Source of the DNA: Pseudomonadota bacterium
Lineage (GTDB): Bacteria; Cyanobacteriota; Vampirovibrionia; Obscuribacterales; Obscuribacteraceae
Assembly (NCBI GenBank): GCA_021324135.1
Contig: JAJPJO010000115.1
Span: 1 to 64,000, forward strand
Direction: 5' to 3'
DNA length: 64,000 bases
Under the pieces are notes generated by a model. That model saw nothing but the letters and a program-made list of their open reading frames with translations. It had not been told where the DNA came from and did no database searches. Every line of letters starts with the position of its first letter. Within the stretch, counting starts at the first letter, position 1. This document shows positions 1 to 8,469 of this stretch, in pieces. A program made the position numbers and the translations under genes.

Positions 1-239
1 AGGGGAGGCGGCATAGCGACTGAAAGCGGTGCGCCACCGCTATCGGATGAGGCAGTGATTCCTGGAAGAGGAGGCGGCATGGCTCCTGAATAGTTCGGCA
101 AGGAAGGCGGTCCGCCGTCTGTGGCAGTGCTGAAGCTATCGGCCGGGCTTGCACCATATGCGGTGGCGGCCTCTCTGACTGTATTTTTCTTTTCGGGATC
201 CCTGTCAGCGGTGGCCGGCGATTGATTAAATTCAGTCAT
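1..239 (-). CDS. Partial Pro/Ser/Gly-rich protein, N-terminal 79 residues only
   Basis: An open frame starts at an ATG at 239 on the minus strand and runs off the left edge. The visible 79 residues begin MTEFNQSPATADRDPEKK and become rich in Pro, Gly, Ser and Ala, including the repeated element AMPPPLPG/VAMPPP. There is no signal peptide or hydrophobic segment. The composition resembles the disordered part of the giant anti-sigma-like protein at 2741-7861. A purine-rich GAGG lies about a dozen bases upstream. No function can be assigned from this piece. It is divergent from the CAP-domain gene that starts at 367. Confidence 0.6.
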   Translation of the reverse strand, partial: MTEFNQSPATADRDPEKKNTVREAATAYGASPADSFSTATDGGPPSLPNYSGAMPPPLPGITASSDSGGAPLSVAMPPP

Positions 240-366
240 CTCGAACCTCTGCCTCATACCCCAGCTAGGTACATTGTACCCAGAGTACAGGCGCCTGGCT
301 TGCCGGAGCGAATCGGTGCCCGAACGTGGCATAATCTCTGATGATGAAATGGAGAGTTCAGCGGTA

Positions 367-1302
367 ATGCAGCGTTTTTTGTCGATCGTCTCTGCTTTGT
401 TTGCAGGCATAGTGGTTGCTTTAGTGGGCACACTGGCGGCCGGGGCGGCGGATAAAACGTTTATCTCAAGAGCCGGCGGACCCTCTTCCTACTCAGCCCA
501 GTTAGGAGTGCAAGCTACAGCTGTTTATGTGCTCGTGGGAGGCGGCCGCTTGCGCGGCTTGTACATCGAATCAAAGCCGCGGACCGACCTGGGAAAACTT
601 CTCAATTTGAGCCCGGGGATGGTGTTGTTGAGCGTCGATGGCTATTCAATGAGCTCGACTACAGTTGCCGACCAGTGGATTGCCAAACGTCCGAAGATTA
701 CCCTCCAATACAAATACGTGATTATGTCGGGCGGTAAGCCGACGATACAGGAGGCGCAGAAGGAGGTCTCGCAACTGGCAAGCAGCTCGCAGGCAGGCAG
801 CTCGGCTCAGGGGCAGGGGATTGGCCCTGTGCACCATATCCTCAGGCGGGCAGGACGGGCGGAGTCGGCTGCCGAGCTGGAGTCGCTCATAATCACCCTG
901 GTCAATCAGAGCCGCACCAAAGAGGGGCTGCCTGCCTTGAAAAACGACGCCGGTTTGGCTGGTGGTGCCAAGAAATACGCTCAGTATATGGCTCAGTGGG
1001 AGAAGGACTACGACGTCTTCGGAAACCGCAGCGTGCATCAAGACCTGCAAGGGCGGCTTCCGCATGAGCGCGCTCAGCAGGCCGGTATCAGTAATTTTCT
1101 CTCCGAGAATATCGGCCGAGGCACGCGCGAGGGCGTCGCCGATAGCGATATTATCAGAACGGTCCATGCCCAGATGATGGCGGAGGCTCCCGGTCAGGGC
1201 GGCCACAGGGAAAACTTGATGGATGCACAGGCTGCCTCAATTGGCGTCGGCGTCTGCTGCACGCAAGGCCGTTTGTTTTTCGTCGAATGGTTCGGTAAGT
1301 AG
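367..1302 (+). CDS. Secreted CAP/SCP-domain protein with a PDZ-like N-terminal module
   Basis: The ATG at 367 is preferred over the upstream in-frame ATG at 274 because it puts a classic signal peptide (MQRFLSIVSALFAGIVVALV, cleavage near AGA-A) at the N-terminus, and a GGAGAG lies 9-10 bases upstream. Residues of about 50-120 resemble a PDZ fold (GGRLRGLYI, then LSPGMVLLSVDG). The C-terminal 140 residues form a CAP (SCP/PR-1-like) domain: LVNQSRTKEGLPAL, a His in SVHQDL, SENIG, and GHRENLMD followed by IGVGVC. Bacterial CAP proteins are extracytoplasmic and mostly uncharacterised, so the substrate is unknown. A lipid- or peptide-binding role is possible. Confidence 0.8.
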   Translation: MQRFLSIVSALFAGIVVALVGTLAAGAADKTFISRAGGPSSYSAQLGVQATAVYVLVGGGRLRGLYIESKPRTDLGKLLNLSPGMVLLSVDGYSMSSTTVADQWIAKRPKITLQYKYVIMSGGKPTIQEAQKEVSQLASSSQAGSSAQGQGIGPVHHILRRAGRAESAAELESLIITLVNQSRTKEGLPALKNDAGLAGGAKKYAQYMAQWEKDYDVFGNRSVHQDLQGRLPHERAQQAGISNFLSENIGRGTREGVADSDIIRTVHAQMMAEAPGQGGHRENLMDAQAASIGVGVCCTQGRLFFVEWFGK

Positions 1303-1408
1303 AGATTTGTATCTAATGCTGAGAAACTGGGAATCATACGTATTTCCAGATCGGATCGCCAGCATTTATGATTAAGCTCGATCGGAGCGGTTCAACGGAG
1401 AGCGCATA

Positions 1409-2719
1409 GTGAGGCAGACTTCCTTCCTGAGAGCGAACAGCCAACAAGTTCTTGAATATATCGATTCGTACTGGTCCAGGATCATTCGGCACAACAAGGA
1501 AGACAAAGAGACCCTCATCGGCTTGCCGCACGCTTACCTGGTCCCCAGCGACGGCGACATATTTCAAGAGATGTATTACTGGGACAGCTTCTTCATGGCG
1601 CTGGGAGTTGTCGAAACGCGCTTTGAGTATTTGATACCGGATATGACACTAAATATGGCGCACATGCTCAAGCGCTTCGGTCTTATTCCAAATGCCAGCC
1701 GCTATTATTTTCTATCGCGCAGCCAGCCGCCGATTTTTACTCAGATGATCTGGCTTGCCTACAGGACGCTTCTTTCCCGAAAGGCTGAGACAGCTCGGCA
1801 ATTCTTGAAAGAGATGATCGTTCTCTCCGAGATGGAGCACGAGTCGGTTTGGCTGGGAACCAGGCATCCTCACCATCGCCGCATGGAGTGCGGACTGTCG
1901 CGGCACTTTGATATCAACTATCTCGATATGCTCGCTTCCTGCGAAAGCGGCTGGGACCACTCCACGCGCTGTGACGATCGCTGGATGGAGCACCTGCCCA
2001 TTGATCTCAACTCAATTCTGTACATCCGCGAAGTCGATATCGCCAGAGCCTGGCTCGAGCTGGGCGATGTCGAGAAAGCGCAGCAATGGCGCTATCGTGC
2101 CGATCAGCGCGAGGAGTTGATCAACAAGCTCATGTGGGATGATGCGAGCGCCTTCTACTATGACTACGATCTGAAAAACAAAATGCCCAACACCACCGCC
2201 AGTCTTGCCGGGTTCTTCCCTCTCTGGGCTGGTCTGGCCTCGAGCGAACAGGCTGAGAAAATGGTGGCGACCTGGTTGGCGAAGTTCGAGTTCGACGGCG
2301 GCTTAGTGACATCCCTGCAAACTCAAGATGGGCGCCAATGGGCATATCCCAATGGCTGGGCGCCTCTCCATTGGATCGTCTGCGAGGGATTAGAGCGTTA
2401 CGGCTTTCATGATCATGCCAATCGCATCCGAGAAAAGTGGTGCAATTTGTGCATCGATGTCTTCGAAAAGACAGGCGCACTCTGGGAAAAATACAACGTC
2501 GTCGAGGCCGGTCGCATGCCAGAGGAGGGTCTGTACGGATCGATTCCGGGATTCGGATGGACCAATTCGGTATTCGTCGATTTTCATCGCAAGCTGCAAA
2601 AATCCAGAGAGCAAGCTATGGAAGCCACGTCAATGGCGGCGGAGCAAGCTTCCGGGCAACCGATCTGGTCGGAAACGGCCACGCCCGTTCAGGCAGCGGA
2701 TCTCTCCACTACTCTTTGA
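1409..2719 (+). CDS. treA: Trehalase, GH37 family, probably cytoplasmic
   Basis: GH37 enzymes hydrolyse alpha,alpha-trehalose to two glucoses by inversion. Family motifs are visible in order: DGDIFQEMYYWDSFFMALG near residue 50, ESGWDHSTR near 178 (containing the catalytic Asp equivalent to D312 of E. coli TreA), GRQWAYPNGWAPLHWI near 310, and EEGLYGSIPGFGWTNSV near the end. At 436 residues it is shorter than E. coli TreA/TreF (about 550), mainly at the N-terminus. There is no signal peptide, so cytoplasmic use of internal or imported trehalose is likely. The start is a GTG with a GGAG 8 bases upstream. The C-terminal 35 residues, rich in Ala and Ser, look like a disordered tail. The specific symbol is tentative because treF-like would also fit. 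Confidence 0.85.
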   Translation: MRQTSFLRANSQQVLEYIDSYWSRIIRHNKEDKETLIGLPHAYLVPSDGDIFQEMYYWDSFFMALGVVETRFEYLIPDMTLNMAHMLKRFGLIPNASRYYFLSRSQPPIFTQMIWLAYRTLLSRKAETARQFLKEMIVLSEMEHESVWLGTRHPHHRRMECGLSRHFDINYLDMLASCESGWDHSTRCDDRWMEHLPIDLNSILYIREVDIARAWLELGDVEKAQQWRYRADQREELINKLMWDDASAFYYDYDLKNKMPNTTASLAGFFPLWAGLASSEQAEKMVATWLAKFEFDGGLVTSLQTQDGRQWAYPNGWAPLHWIVCEGLERYGFHDHANRIREKWCNLCIDVFEKTGALWEKYNVVEAGRMPEEGLYGSIPGFGWTNSVFVDFHRKLQKSREQAMEATSMAAEQASGQPIWSETATPVQAADLSTTL

Positions 2720-2740
2720 TAAGCTCTCCTAGCCTCTAAA

Positions 2741-5700
2741 TCAAGAGACGAGATCGGTTATCTTGCGCATCAGTGGAATGAGTGTATCCGTCTCCGTGCC
2801 ATCAGTGATGGTGACAAGCAGCCCGCCGCCGAAATCGGCAATGACGACGTAGCCTCTTGGAGTTCTGGAGACGACCTGGTGCACCCGCTCATGTCCCATC
2901 TTCTTGGTGACGTGCTCGGTGTTCATGTACACACCCAGTGCCCAGACCCCGATCGATTCGGCATCGACTTCCTCGGGCATCGTGTTGGCGATCAACAGTC
3001 CGTCATGCCCGACGATGACCGAGCCGATAACTTTCTCCTGGCTGCCAATCTCGCTGAGCAAGGTTTGCAGATCCTCGGATGCCTCCAGGGTAAGAATGCG
3101 CATCTTGATGTCTTGCTGGTCGGCAGCGGTAATCTTGCTCAGCTTTTCGATGTCCTTCTGGTCGAGCAGGAATTTTCCGATGGCGGCAATGCGTCCCGAA
3201 CCAGTCTCGGTCACTTCGGCGCTGGCATCGAGTTTGCCGATGCCCTCGATTTTAGGTGGTGGCGCGCTTGGTGGCACATGCGCGACGGCAACCGGTGCGG
3301 CAGGCTCCGGTGGTCGCTGGATCGGCGCTTGCGCCGGTGGCTGCGGTGCGGCGGCAGCGGGGAACTGTCCGTTTGTATTCGGTGCGGCAAAAGGCGCTGC
3401 TATGGGTTGCGGCGCCGGTGCCATCGGCGGTTGTTGCGCCATGCTGTTTTGATTGACTCTGCTATTGGTTTCCTGGACCGGATTGATCAGGACCTTGTCG
3501 AAGAGATTATCCATGTCGCTGTCGTCAACCTGGAATAAGCCGCCGGCGGGCTTGGGCGCGGCAGGCATTTGCGGCGGGGGCAGCGGTGCGGGGGCGGCGG
3601 CAGCCGGCGGTGCTCCCCAGCCACCCGATGGAGGCTGAGCAAAACCGGACGGTGAGCCAAACGGCGGCGCAGCGCCCATTGGAGCTTGTGGTGGCGCAGG
3701 TGGTGCAGGCATTTGTCCGGGCGGCGCCGCACCAGGAGGCATGACGCCTGGAGGTTCTTGCGGCATACCGCCGCCAGGGAATCCGGACGGCATGGTTGGC
3801 GGTGCCATTGCCGGTGGTGCGGGCGGCATCGACGGCGGTGCCGGAGGCATGGAAGGTGCAGCCGGCTGTGCTTGATTTACCGGGATTGATCTTTCATCTA
3901 CACCCATGTTGGCGAAAATCTGATCGACGGCGGCATCATCGAGACTGAATATGCCGCTGTTGGAGCTTCCGCCTGACTGCCTGGGCTTTTCCGGGCTCGG
4001 AAACTGAGGGGCCGGTGGCGCTGCTCCAGGCGGAGTGATGGCGGCCATCTCGCCTGTATTTTTCGCTTGCACGGCTGTAAATCTGGGAGTGCCGTCCGCC
4101 GGCGCTTGCGATGGTGGCGTCCCTGGTGGCGCAAAAGAGATCATGTCCTGCTGAGCCGGAGGTGCCCCCCAGCCCAGTCCTGGCGGAGCGGCTGCTACAG
4201 GCGGGGCGGCTGCCACAGGTGGTGTGGGCGGCAAGTTTTGCATCACTGCCGGTGCCTGAGCGGCTGGTTGCGGAGCGGCCGGTGCCGGCGCACTGTCTTT
4301 GATACCGAGATTCTCGTCGAAAATTTTGTCGATTGCCTGATCGTCGAAGGCTTTTCCGAACAGTCCGGCTTGGGCCGCTGCCGGCTTGGGTGCAGCCGGT
4401 GCGGGCGGAATCGGTGCCGGAGCTGCCGGTGCCGGTGATCCAAATGGTGATGCCGCTGGTGGTGCCGGGGCAGCACCGAAGGCCGGCGGTTGGGGCTCGG
4501 CAGGCGGACTGCCGAAGGGGGAGGCCGGCGGGTTGAATCCTGAAGGGGCAGGTGGAGAGCCGAATGCAGGCGGCGCTGGTTGGGTGGCGGGCGCGTTGAA
4601 GGGAGGAGGGCTGTTGAAGTCGGCAGGCTGACCAAAGGCGGGGGGAGCCCCGAATGAAGGCGGACCGGCGACTGGAGCATCAGCTTGTGGTGCGGGTGCG
4701 GGCGTGGCCATCATTTGCTGAGCCGCTTGAGCGCCGGCTTGCAGTTTCATCTTTTCTTGAATGGGCAAATCCCAGTGACTGTCTGCGCTTGCTTTATCGG
4801 CAAACGGGTTGGCAGCCGCTTGGGCAGCGGGAGTCTGACCCCAGCCCGATGCTCCCGGCGGTTGGCCGAAGGCGGAATCCGGCGTTGAACCACTGATCGA
4901 GGCAGTACCACCGGCGGTGCCAGCGCCGGCAGGCGGCGTGGACCAACCTGGAGGGGCGGCTGGTTCTGGCTGACGCTCTTGAATCGGAGTCTCGAATCGA
5001 CTGGCGTCCGGAGCTGGACCACGTTCTTGAATCGGTTTGTCCCAGCGATCTCCAGCTAATTCGGACATCGGATCGAATGGTGAGGGTGGGGCTGCCGGCG
5101 GTGCGGACGAGGCCAGGGCCGAGTCGCTTGTTTGCGGTGAGAATGCGCGCCATGAGCCGGTTTCCATTTGCTCGGCTTCAATGGACCAGGCGCCTCGATC
5201 GGCCTCACCAGGTTTAACCTCAGTCCATGAGGCTGCCGCTGATGGTGCCCCGGCTGGTGCGCCCCAGCCTGCCGGTGCGGCCGGCGCTTGAGGCTTTTGA
5301 GTCGTCCAGCCCTGATCGCCTGCGCCTTCGGGCCAGCCGGTCTTCTCGGCTTTAGGTGCCGACCAGCCGTCCGCTTGATGGGCTGCTTGTGCGGCAGGTG
5401 CTGCTGCTGCCTGTCCTGGTGGTGTACCCCAGCCTGCTGAAGTTGTCTTCGGAGCGCCCCAACCGGCCGAGTCGCTCTGTGCAGCGGCTTGTGGCGGAGC
5501 ACCCCAACCAGCTGAAGATCCCGACGCCGGCAACCCTCCCCAGCCGGGTGATCCTGCTGAGCCGGGCGAAGCAGGTGCTTGCGCTCCTGGTGTTCCGGTT
5601 GTCATGGCGGCAGCCGGGGAGGCAGGCAGTTGAGATGGGGGCGGAGTGGAGGCTGGCTCTGCAGGCGGCGGGCTTGAGCTTGGCACGCCCCAACCGCTGC

Positions 5701-7861
5701 TTGTCGATGAAGGTGTCCCCCAGCCTTTGTTATCAGCGGCTGGGCTGGGTGTTCCCCAGGATGCATCATTAGTGGGCGATGCTGTTGGCGGTGTGGCAGC
5801 AGCGGGGGATGTGGCAGCGGCGCCTGGGGGTGTGCCCCAACCGCTGTTCTCCGACGCTCCTGGTTTGCCCCAACTGTCCGGTGCAGCCGCCGATGGTGGG
5901 CTCTGATTCCAGCCATCGACAGGCGCGGATGGCGCCGGCGTTGCTGTTGCTGGAGGAGGCGCTTGATTCGCCTGCCCCCAGGATAAATCGGTGCTTGATG
6001 GCGAAGCGGCTGGCCCGCCGCCCCAGGATGGCTGTTGATCTTGTTTCGGCGCTCCCGGCACCCCCCAACCGCTGTCCGAGGCGGCAGCCGGTGCGGGGCT
6101 GGTTTTCGGTGTGTCCCAGGCGCTTGATGTGCCGCTGGTTTGCGAGCGTGGTGCCTGGCCGGGGGTTGCCCATGAAGCAGCGGCTGGATCGCCGCCACCC
6201 CAAGCATTGCCTGACTGTGCCGGTGCTGCTTGAGCGGGATTATCAGTTTCTTGTGTTTTAGCGGGCAAGGCTCCCCATGAGCTGACTGAGCCGCCAGTCG
6301 AGCCACCGCCCCAGTCTAGCGAGGCTGATGGATTTGCCGCCGGTACGTTTTTGCCGCTGGTCTGTCCGTCTTTGGCTGAAGCTGCTGAAGACCAGCCTCC
6401 GCTCTGGAATGGGTCGCTCGGACCTGGACTTCCACCCCAGGCACCGCCAGGCGCGCCTGGACCTGATGATGGGGCGCCGCCCGGCGGCGGAGCGTCGGGC
6501 TGGGCAGTCGGGCTATTCCAGGATGAGTCGCTGGTTGGTGATTTTGTCGATGGTGCCGTCCATGAGGCACCGGGCTGAGGTGATGTCCACGAACCTGAGG
6601 GCGGGGTGGATGGCGTGGGTGCGGGCTGGGCAGGAGCAGCCGGCGAGGGAGTTGATGGCATCGAGCTGGCCCATGAGGCGCCTGGCGTGGCCGATGGCGT
6701 GCCCCAGGGCACGCCGCCGCCTACCGGGCCCGGACCGCTCGGTCCGCCTGCTCCGGCGGGTTCCACCCAGGAGCCGCCTGCTGGAGGCGGACCCCAACCG
6801 GACTCTTCATCGCCCGGATTCGTGCCTTTTGGCGGACGGCTGTCTTTGTCCCAATTGTCTCCACCTGGTGCACCAGGTGGTGCCAGACCGATAGAGCTTC
6901 CCGGGTGCGGTGCCGCGCTTGCCCCGGCAATTGGCGAAGGTCCGCCTGGAGAAGGCGCACCGGGCATGCCCGGTGGTGGAGCGATGCCACCAGGTGGTGG
7001 AGCTGATTGGAAACCGCCGCTGGTCGAGCCTGAGGGTCCTGCAACTGCGCCTGGACCTGGACCGCCAACCGGTGCGCCCCCTGGTGGGAGTGCCGCCGGG
7101 AAGCCGCCACTAGGCCCGCCGCCTGGTCCGCCAGGACCGGCTGCCCAGGGTGCTGCCCCCTGTCCGTCGCCGGCCCATGGGGTCGGGGCTCCGCCTTTGT
7201 TCCATTTGTCTTCACCGCCTCCGGCCGTGCTCATGGAGTCGGTCGTCTCATAGGCGTCATTGACTGATATTTTCTGCGATTCCGATATCTTGCGGCGAAT
7301 TGATTCCGCCAGGGTCAGAGGTGCCCCCTGCTCGAGTTGGCCGCTGCCGCCGGTTTGAATGCCGAATTTCTGACCAAGACCGGTGGTGGTTGATTGAGCT
7401 TCAAAGCCGTCTTTCATCGGCGGAGTGCTTACTGGCGGCCTCAATCGCGACGCCCCCATCTCGTCTTCGTCGCTGGCTGTTTTTCTGCCTTTGACAGCCG
7501 GCCGTTTGGTGGCAAATTCTCCTGCCCCGCCGACCGTCTTCTTGCTCGCGCGCGAAGCGGGAGCGGTGCCGCCTTTCTCTTTTGTGCCGCCAAAAATATT
7601 GGTGACCATATTCAATAAGGACGACTTCTGCTGCGGCAGTTGTTGTTGAACCATTTTGGCGAGCGCTTCTGGATTGGGCGGTGCCAGCTCCTCCGGGAGC
7701 GGCATCTCCTCAGCGCCCTGAATCATCTGGTCTAGCTGGTGCTCAAATTTCGCACACGACTCGCATGTCTCAATATGATCGTCGAGGGAGCCGGCTTCAT
7801 CTGGATCGAGGTCTTCATCGAAGCGGTGTTGGATCTGAAATCTATACTCGTGGCAGCTCAT
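2741..7861 (-). CDS. Giant anti-sigma-like protein: zf-HC2 zinc finger, disordered Pro/Gly/Trp-rich region, C-terminal Roadblock/LC7 domain
   Basis: This 1706-residue protein starts 35 bases after an ECF sigma gene. Residues 1-45 hold the zinc-binding anti-sigma pattern C3-x25-H29-x3-C33-x2-C36 of the zf-HC2/ZAS family, which normally holds an ECF sigma factor inactive. Residues of about 70-1560 are low-complexity Pro, Gly, Ala, Ser and Trp with dozens of GWG/SWG-type motifs, three [WF][DE]xPIQE[RK] motifs (W940, F956, W1030) and three G[LI]F...DD..[IVM]D.[IL]F motifs (near 1172, 1307, 1445). The last 150 residues resemble a Roadblock/LC7 domain (IVGHDGLLIANTMPEEVDAE, then VVIADFGGGLLVTIT), the family of GTPase partners such as MglB. 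No membrane segment is visible, unlike most ECF anti-sigmas, so it should act in the cytoplasm. Function is inferred from architecture and neighbourhood only. Confidence 0.8.
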   Translation of the reverse strand: MSCHEYRFQIQHRFDEDLDPDEAGSLDDHIETCESCAKFEHQLDQMIQGAEEMPLPEELAPPNPEALAKMVQQQLPQQKSSLLNMVTNIFGGTKEKGGTAPASRASKKTVGGAGEFATKRPAVKGRKTASDEDEMGASRLRPPVSTPPMKDGFEAQSTTTGLGQKFGIQTGGSGQLEQGAPLTLAESIRRKISESQKISVNDAYETTDSMSTAGGGEDKWNKGGAPTPWAGDGQGAAPWAAGPGGPGGGPSGGFPAALPPGGAPVGGPGPGAVAGPSGSTSGGFQSAPPPGGIAPPPGMPGAPSPGGPSPIAGASAAPHPGSSIGLAPPGAPGGDNWDKDSRPPKGTNPGDEESGWGPPPAGGSWVEPAGAGGPSGPGPVGGGVPWGTPSATPGASWASSMPSTPSPAAPAQPAPTPSTPPSGSWTSPQPGASWTAPSTKSPTSDSSWNSPTAQPDAPPPGGAPSSGPGAPGGAWGGSPGPSDPFQSGGWSSAASAKDGQTSGKNVPAANPSASLDWGGGSTGGSVSSWGALPAKTQETDNPAQAAPAQSGNAWGGGDPAAASWATPGQAPRSQTSGTSSAWDTPKTSPAPAAASDSGWGVPGAPKQDQQPSWGGGPAASPSSTDLSWGQANQAPPPATATPAPSAPVDGWNQSPPSAAAPDSWGKPGASENSGWGTPPGAAATSPAAATPPTASPTNDASWGTPSPAADNKGWGTPSSTSSGWGVPSSSPPPAEPASTPPPSQLPASPAAAMTTGTPGAQAPASPGSAGSPGWGGLPASGSSAGWGAPPQAAAQSDSAGWGAPKTTSAGWGTPPGQAAAAPAAQAAHQADGWSAPKAEKTGWPEGAGDQGWTTQKPQAPAAPAGWGAPAGAPSAAASWTEVKPGEADRGAWSIEAEQMETGSWRAFSPQTSDSALASSAPPAAPPSPFDPMSELAGDRWDKPIQERGPAPDASRFETPIQERQPEPAAPPGWSTPPAGAGTAGGTASISGSTPDSAFGQPPGASGWGQTPAAQAAANPFADKASADSHWDLPIQEKMKLQAGAQAAQQMMATPAPAPQADAPVAGPPSFGAPPAFGQPADFNSPPPFNAPATQPAPPAFGSPPAPSGFNPPASPFGSPPAEPQPPAFGAAPAPPAASPFGSPAPAAPAPIPPAPAAPKPAAAQAGLFGKAFDDQAIDKIFDENLGIKDSAPAPAAPQPAAQAPAVMQNLPPTPPVAAAPPVAAAPPGLGWGAPPAQQDMISFAPPGTPPSQAPADGTPRFTAVQAKNTGEMAAITPPGAAPPAPQFPSPEKPRQSGGSSNSGIFSLDDAAVDQIFANMGVDERSIPVNQAQPAAPSMPPAPPSMPPAPPAMAPPTMPSGFPGGGMPQEPPGVMPPGAAPPGQMPAPPAPPQAPMGAAPPFGSPSGFAQPPSGGWGAPPAAAAPAPLPPPQMPAAPKPAGGLFQVDDSDMDNLFDKVLINPVQETNSRVNQNSMAQQPPMAPAPQPIAAPFAAPNTNGQFPAAAAPQPPAQAPIQRPPEPAAPVAVAHVPPSAPPPKIEGIGKLDASAEVTETGSGRIAAIGKFLLDQKDIEKLSKITAADQQDIKMRILTLEASEDLQTLLSEIGSQEKVIGSVIVGHDGLLIANTMPEEVDAESIGVWALGVYMNTEHVTKKMGHERVHQVVSRTPRGYVVIADFGGGLLVTITDGTETDTLIPLMRKITDLVS

Positions 7862-7896
7862 TCTACATTTATACCTGCAATTTTATGGGGCGTCTC

Positions 7897-8469
7897 CTAT
7901 CCTCGACCCAGGCACTTTACGATTTGAACTCTCGCTCGAAATAGCGATGCCATTGTCATCTCGACAGATTGGTTTAGAACAATCGAGATTTGATCATAGT
8001 TGAGGTCCAAGTGATGCCTGAGGTAGAAAACCTTTTGCTGATCTTCAGGCAATGAGCCGAGACATCTTTTAATTCGTTGAACTCCAAGCAGAACCGTTGT
8101 TTCCCATTCCATATTTGCCGAGCCGTCAGCAGCCGGATCAATATCTTGCTCGGCTGGCGGGTCCGAATTTTGAGCATGGTATTCGGCACAGGCTTCTACG
8201 ACAAATTGTGATAACCAATCCCAGATAGTCAATTCATTGTCTTTCTTGGGTAAGCCCTGTTTGATTGAGGCAAAAGCGTTTCGAAAAGTGGCGATAGTGA
8301 TCTCTTGAGCATGTTGCGGGCTGCCGGTTGCCAGAAGACCGATCGCATAGACACGTTCTTGATTGACCCAAACAAATTCATTGCGCTTCTCATTGCCGCC
8401 CTTTTTAATGTCTGACAAGACCGAAGCGGCGGACATTGTGAAATTGGTTCGAGAAGGTATGAGAGTCAT
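7897..8469 (-). CDS. ECF-type sigma-70 family factor
   Basis: This 190-residue protein has the size and two-domain layout of an extracytoplasmic-function sigma factor. A helical N-terminal half (AQEITIATFRNAFASI) matches region 2. A C-terminal half has a typical region 4 sequence (GSLPEDQQKVFYLRHHLDLN, then YDQISIVLNQSVEMTMASLFRARV), with the helix-turn-helix expected to read the -35 element. Region 2 is diverged. Gene order sigma then zinc-finger anti-sigma with a 35-base gap supports a cognate pair in one operon. The first ATG at 8469 has no close Shine-Dalgarno sequence (AAGGA is 17 bases away); an internal ATG at 8436 (MSAASVLSD) is an alternative. No autoregulatory promoter could be identified with confidence. 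Confidence 0.78.
   Translation of the reverse strand: MTLIPSRTNFTMSAASVLSDIKKGGNEKRNEFVWVNQERVYAIGLLATGSPQHAQEITIATFRNAFASIKQGLPKKDNELTIWDWLSQFVVEACAEYHAQNSDPPAEQDIDPAADGSANMEWETTVLLGVQRIKRCLGSLPEDQQKVFYLRHHLDLNYDQISIVLNQSVEMTMASLFRARVQIVKCLGRG

Noticed and set aside
274-366. N-terminal extension of the CAP-domain protein
   Set aside because: It would put 31 polar residues before a clear signal peptide; the ATG at 367 has a better ribosome-binding site.
2879-7250. Many open frames on the plus strand opposite the giant anti-sigma-like gene
   Set aside because: They are antisense shadows of GC-rich low-complexity coding sequence, with Arg/Gly/Ala-biased products and no ribosome-binding sites.
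4800-7250. Argonaute-hook function for the GW/WG motifs
   Set aside because: There is no Argonaute or RNA-interference gene in the window and the Trp residues lie in generic low-complexity sequence.
7915-7945. TTCAAATC-like string reminiscent of a tRNA T-loop (minus strand)
   Set aside because: It is inside the ECF sigma coding sequence, with no acceptor or anticodon stems around it.
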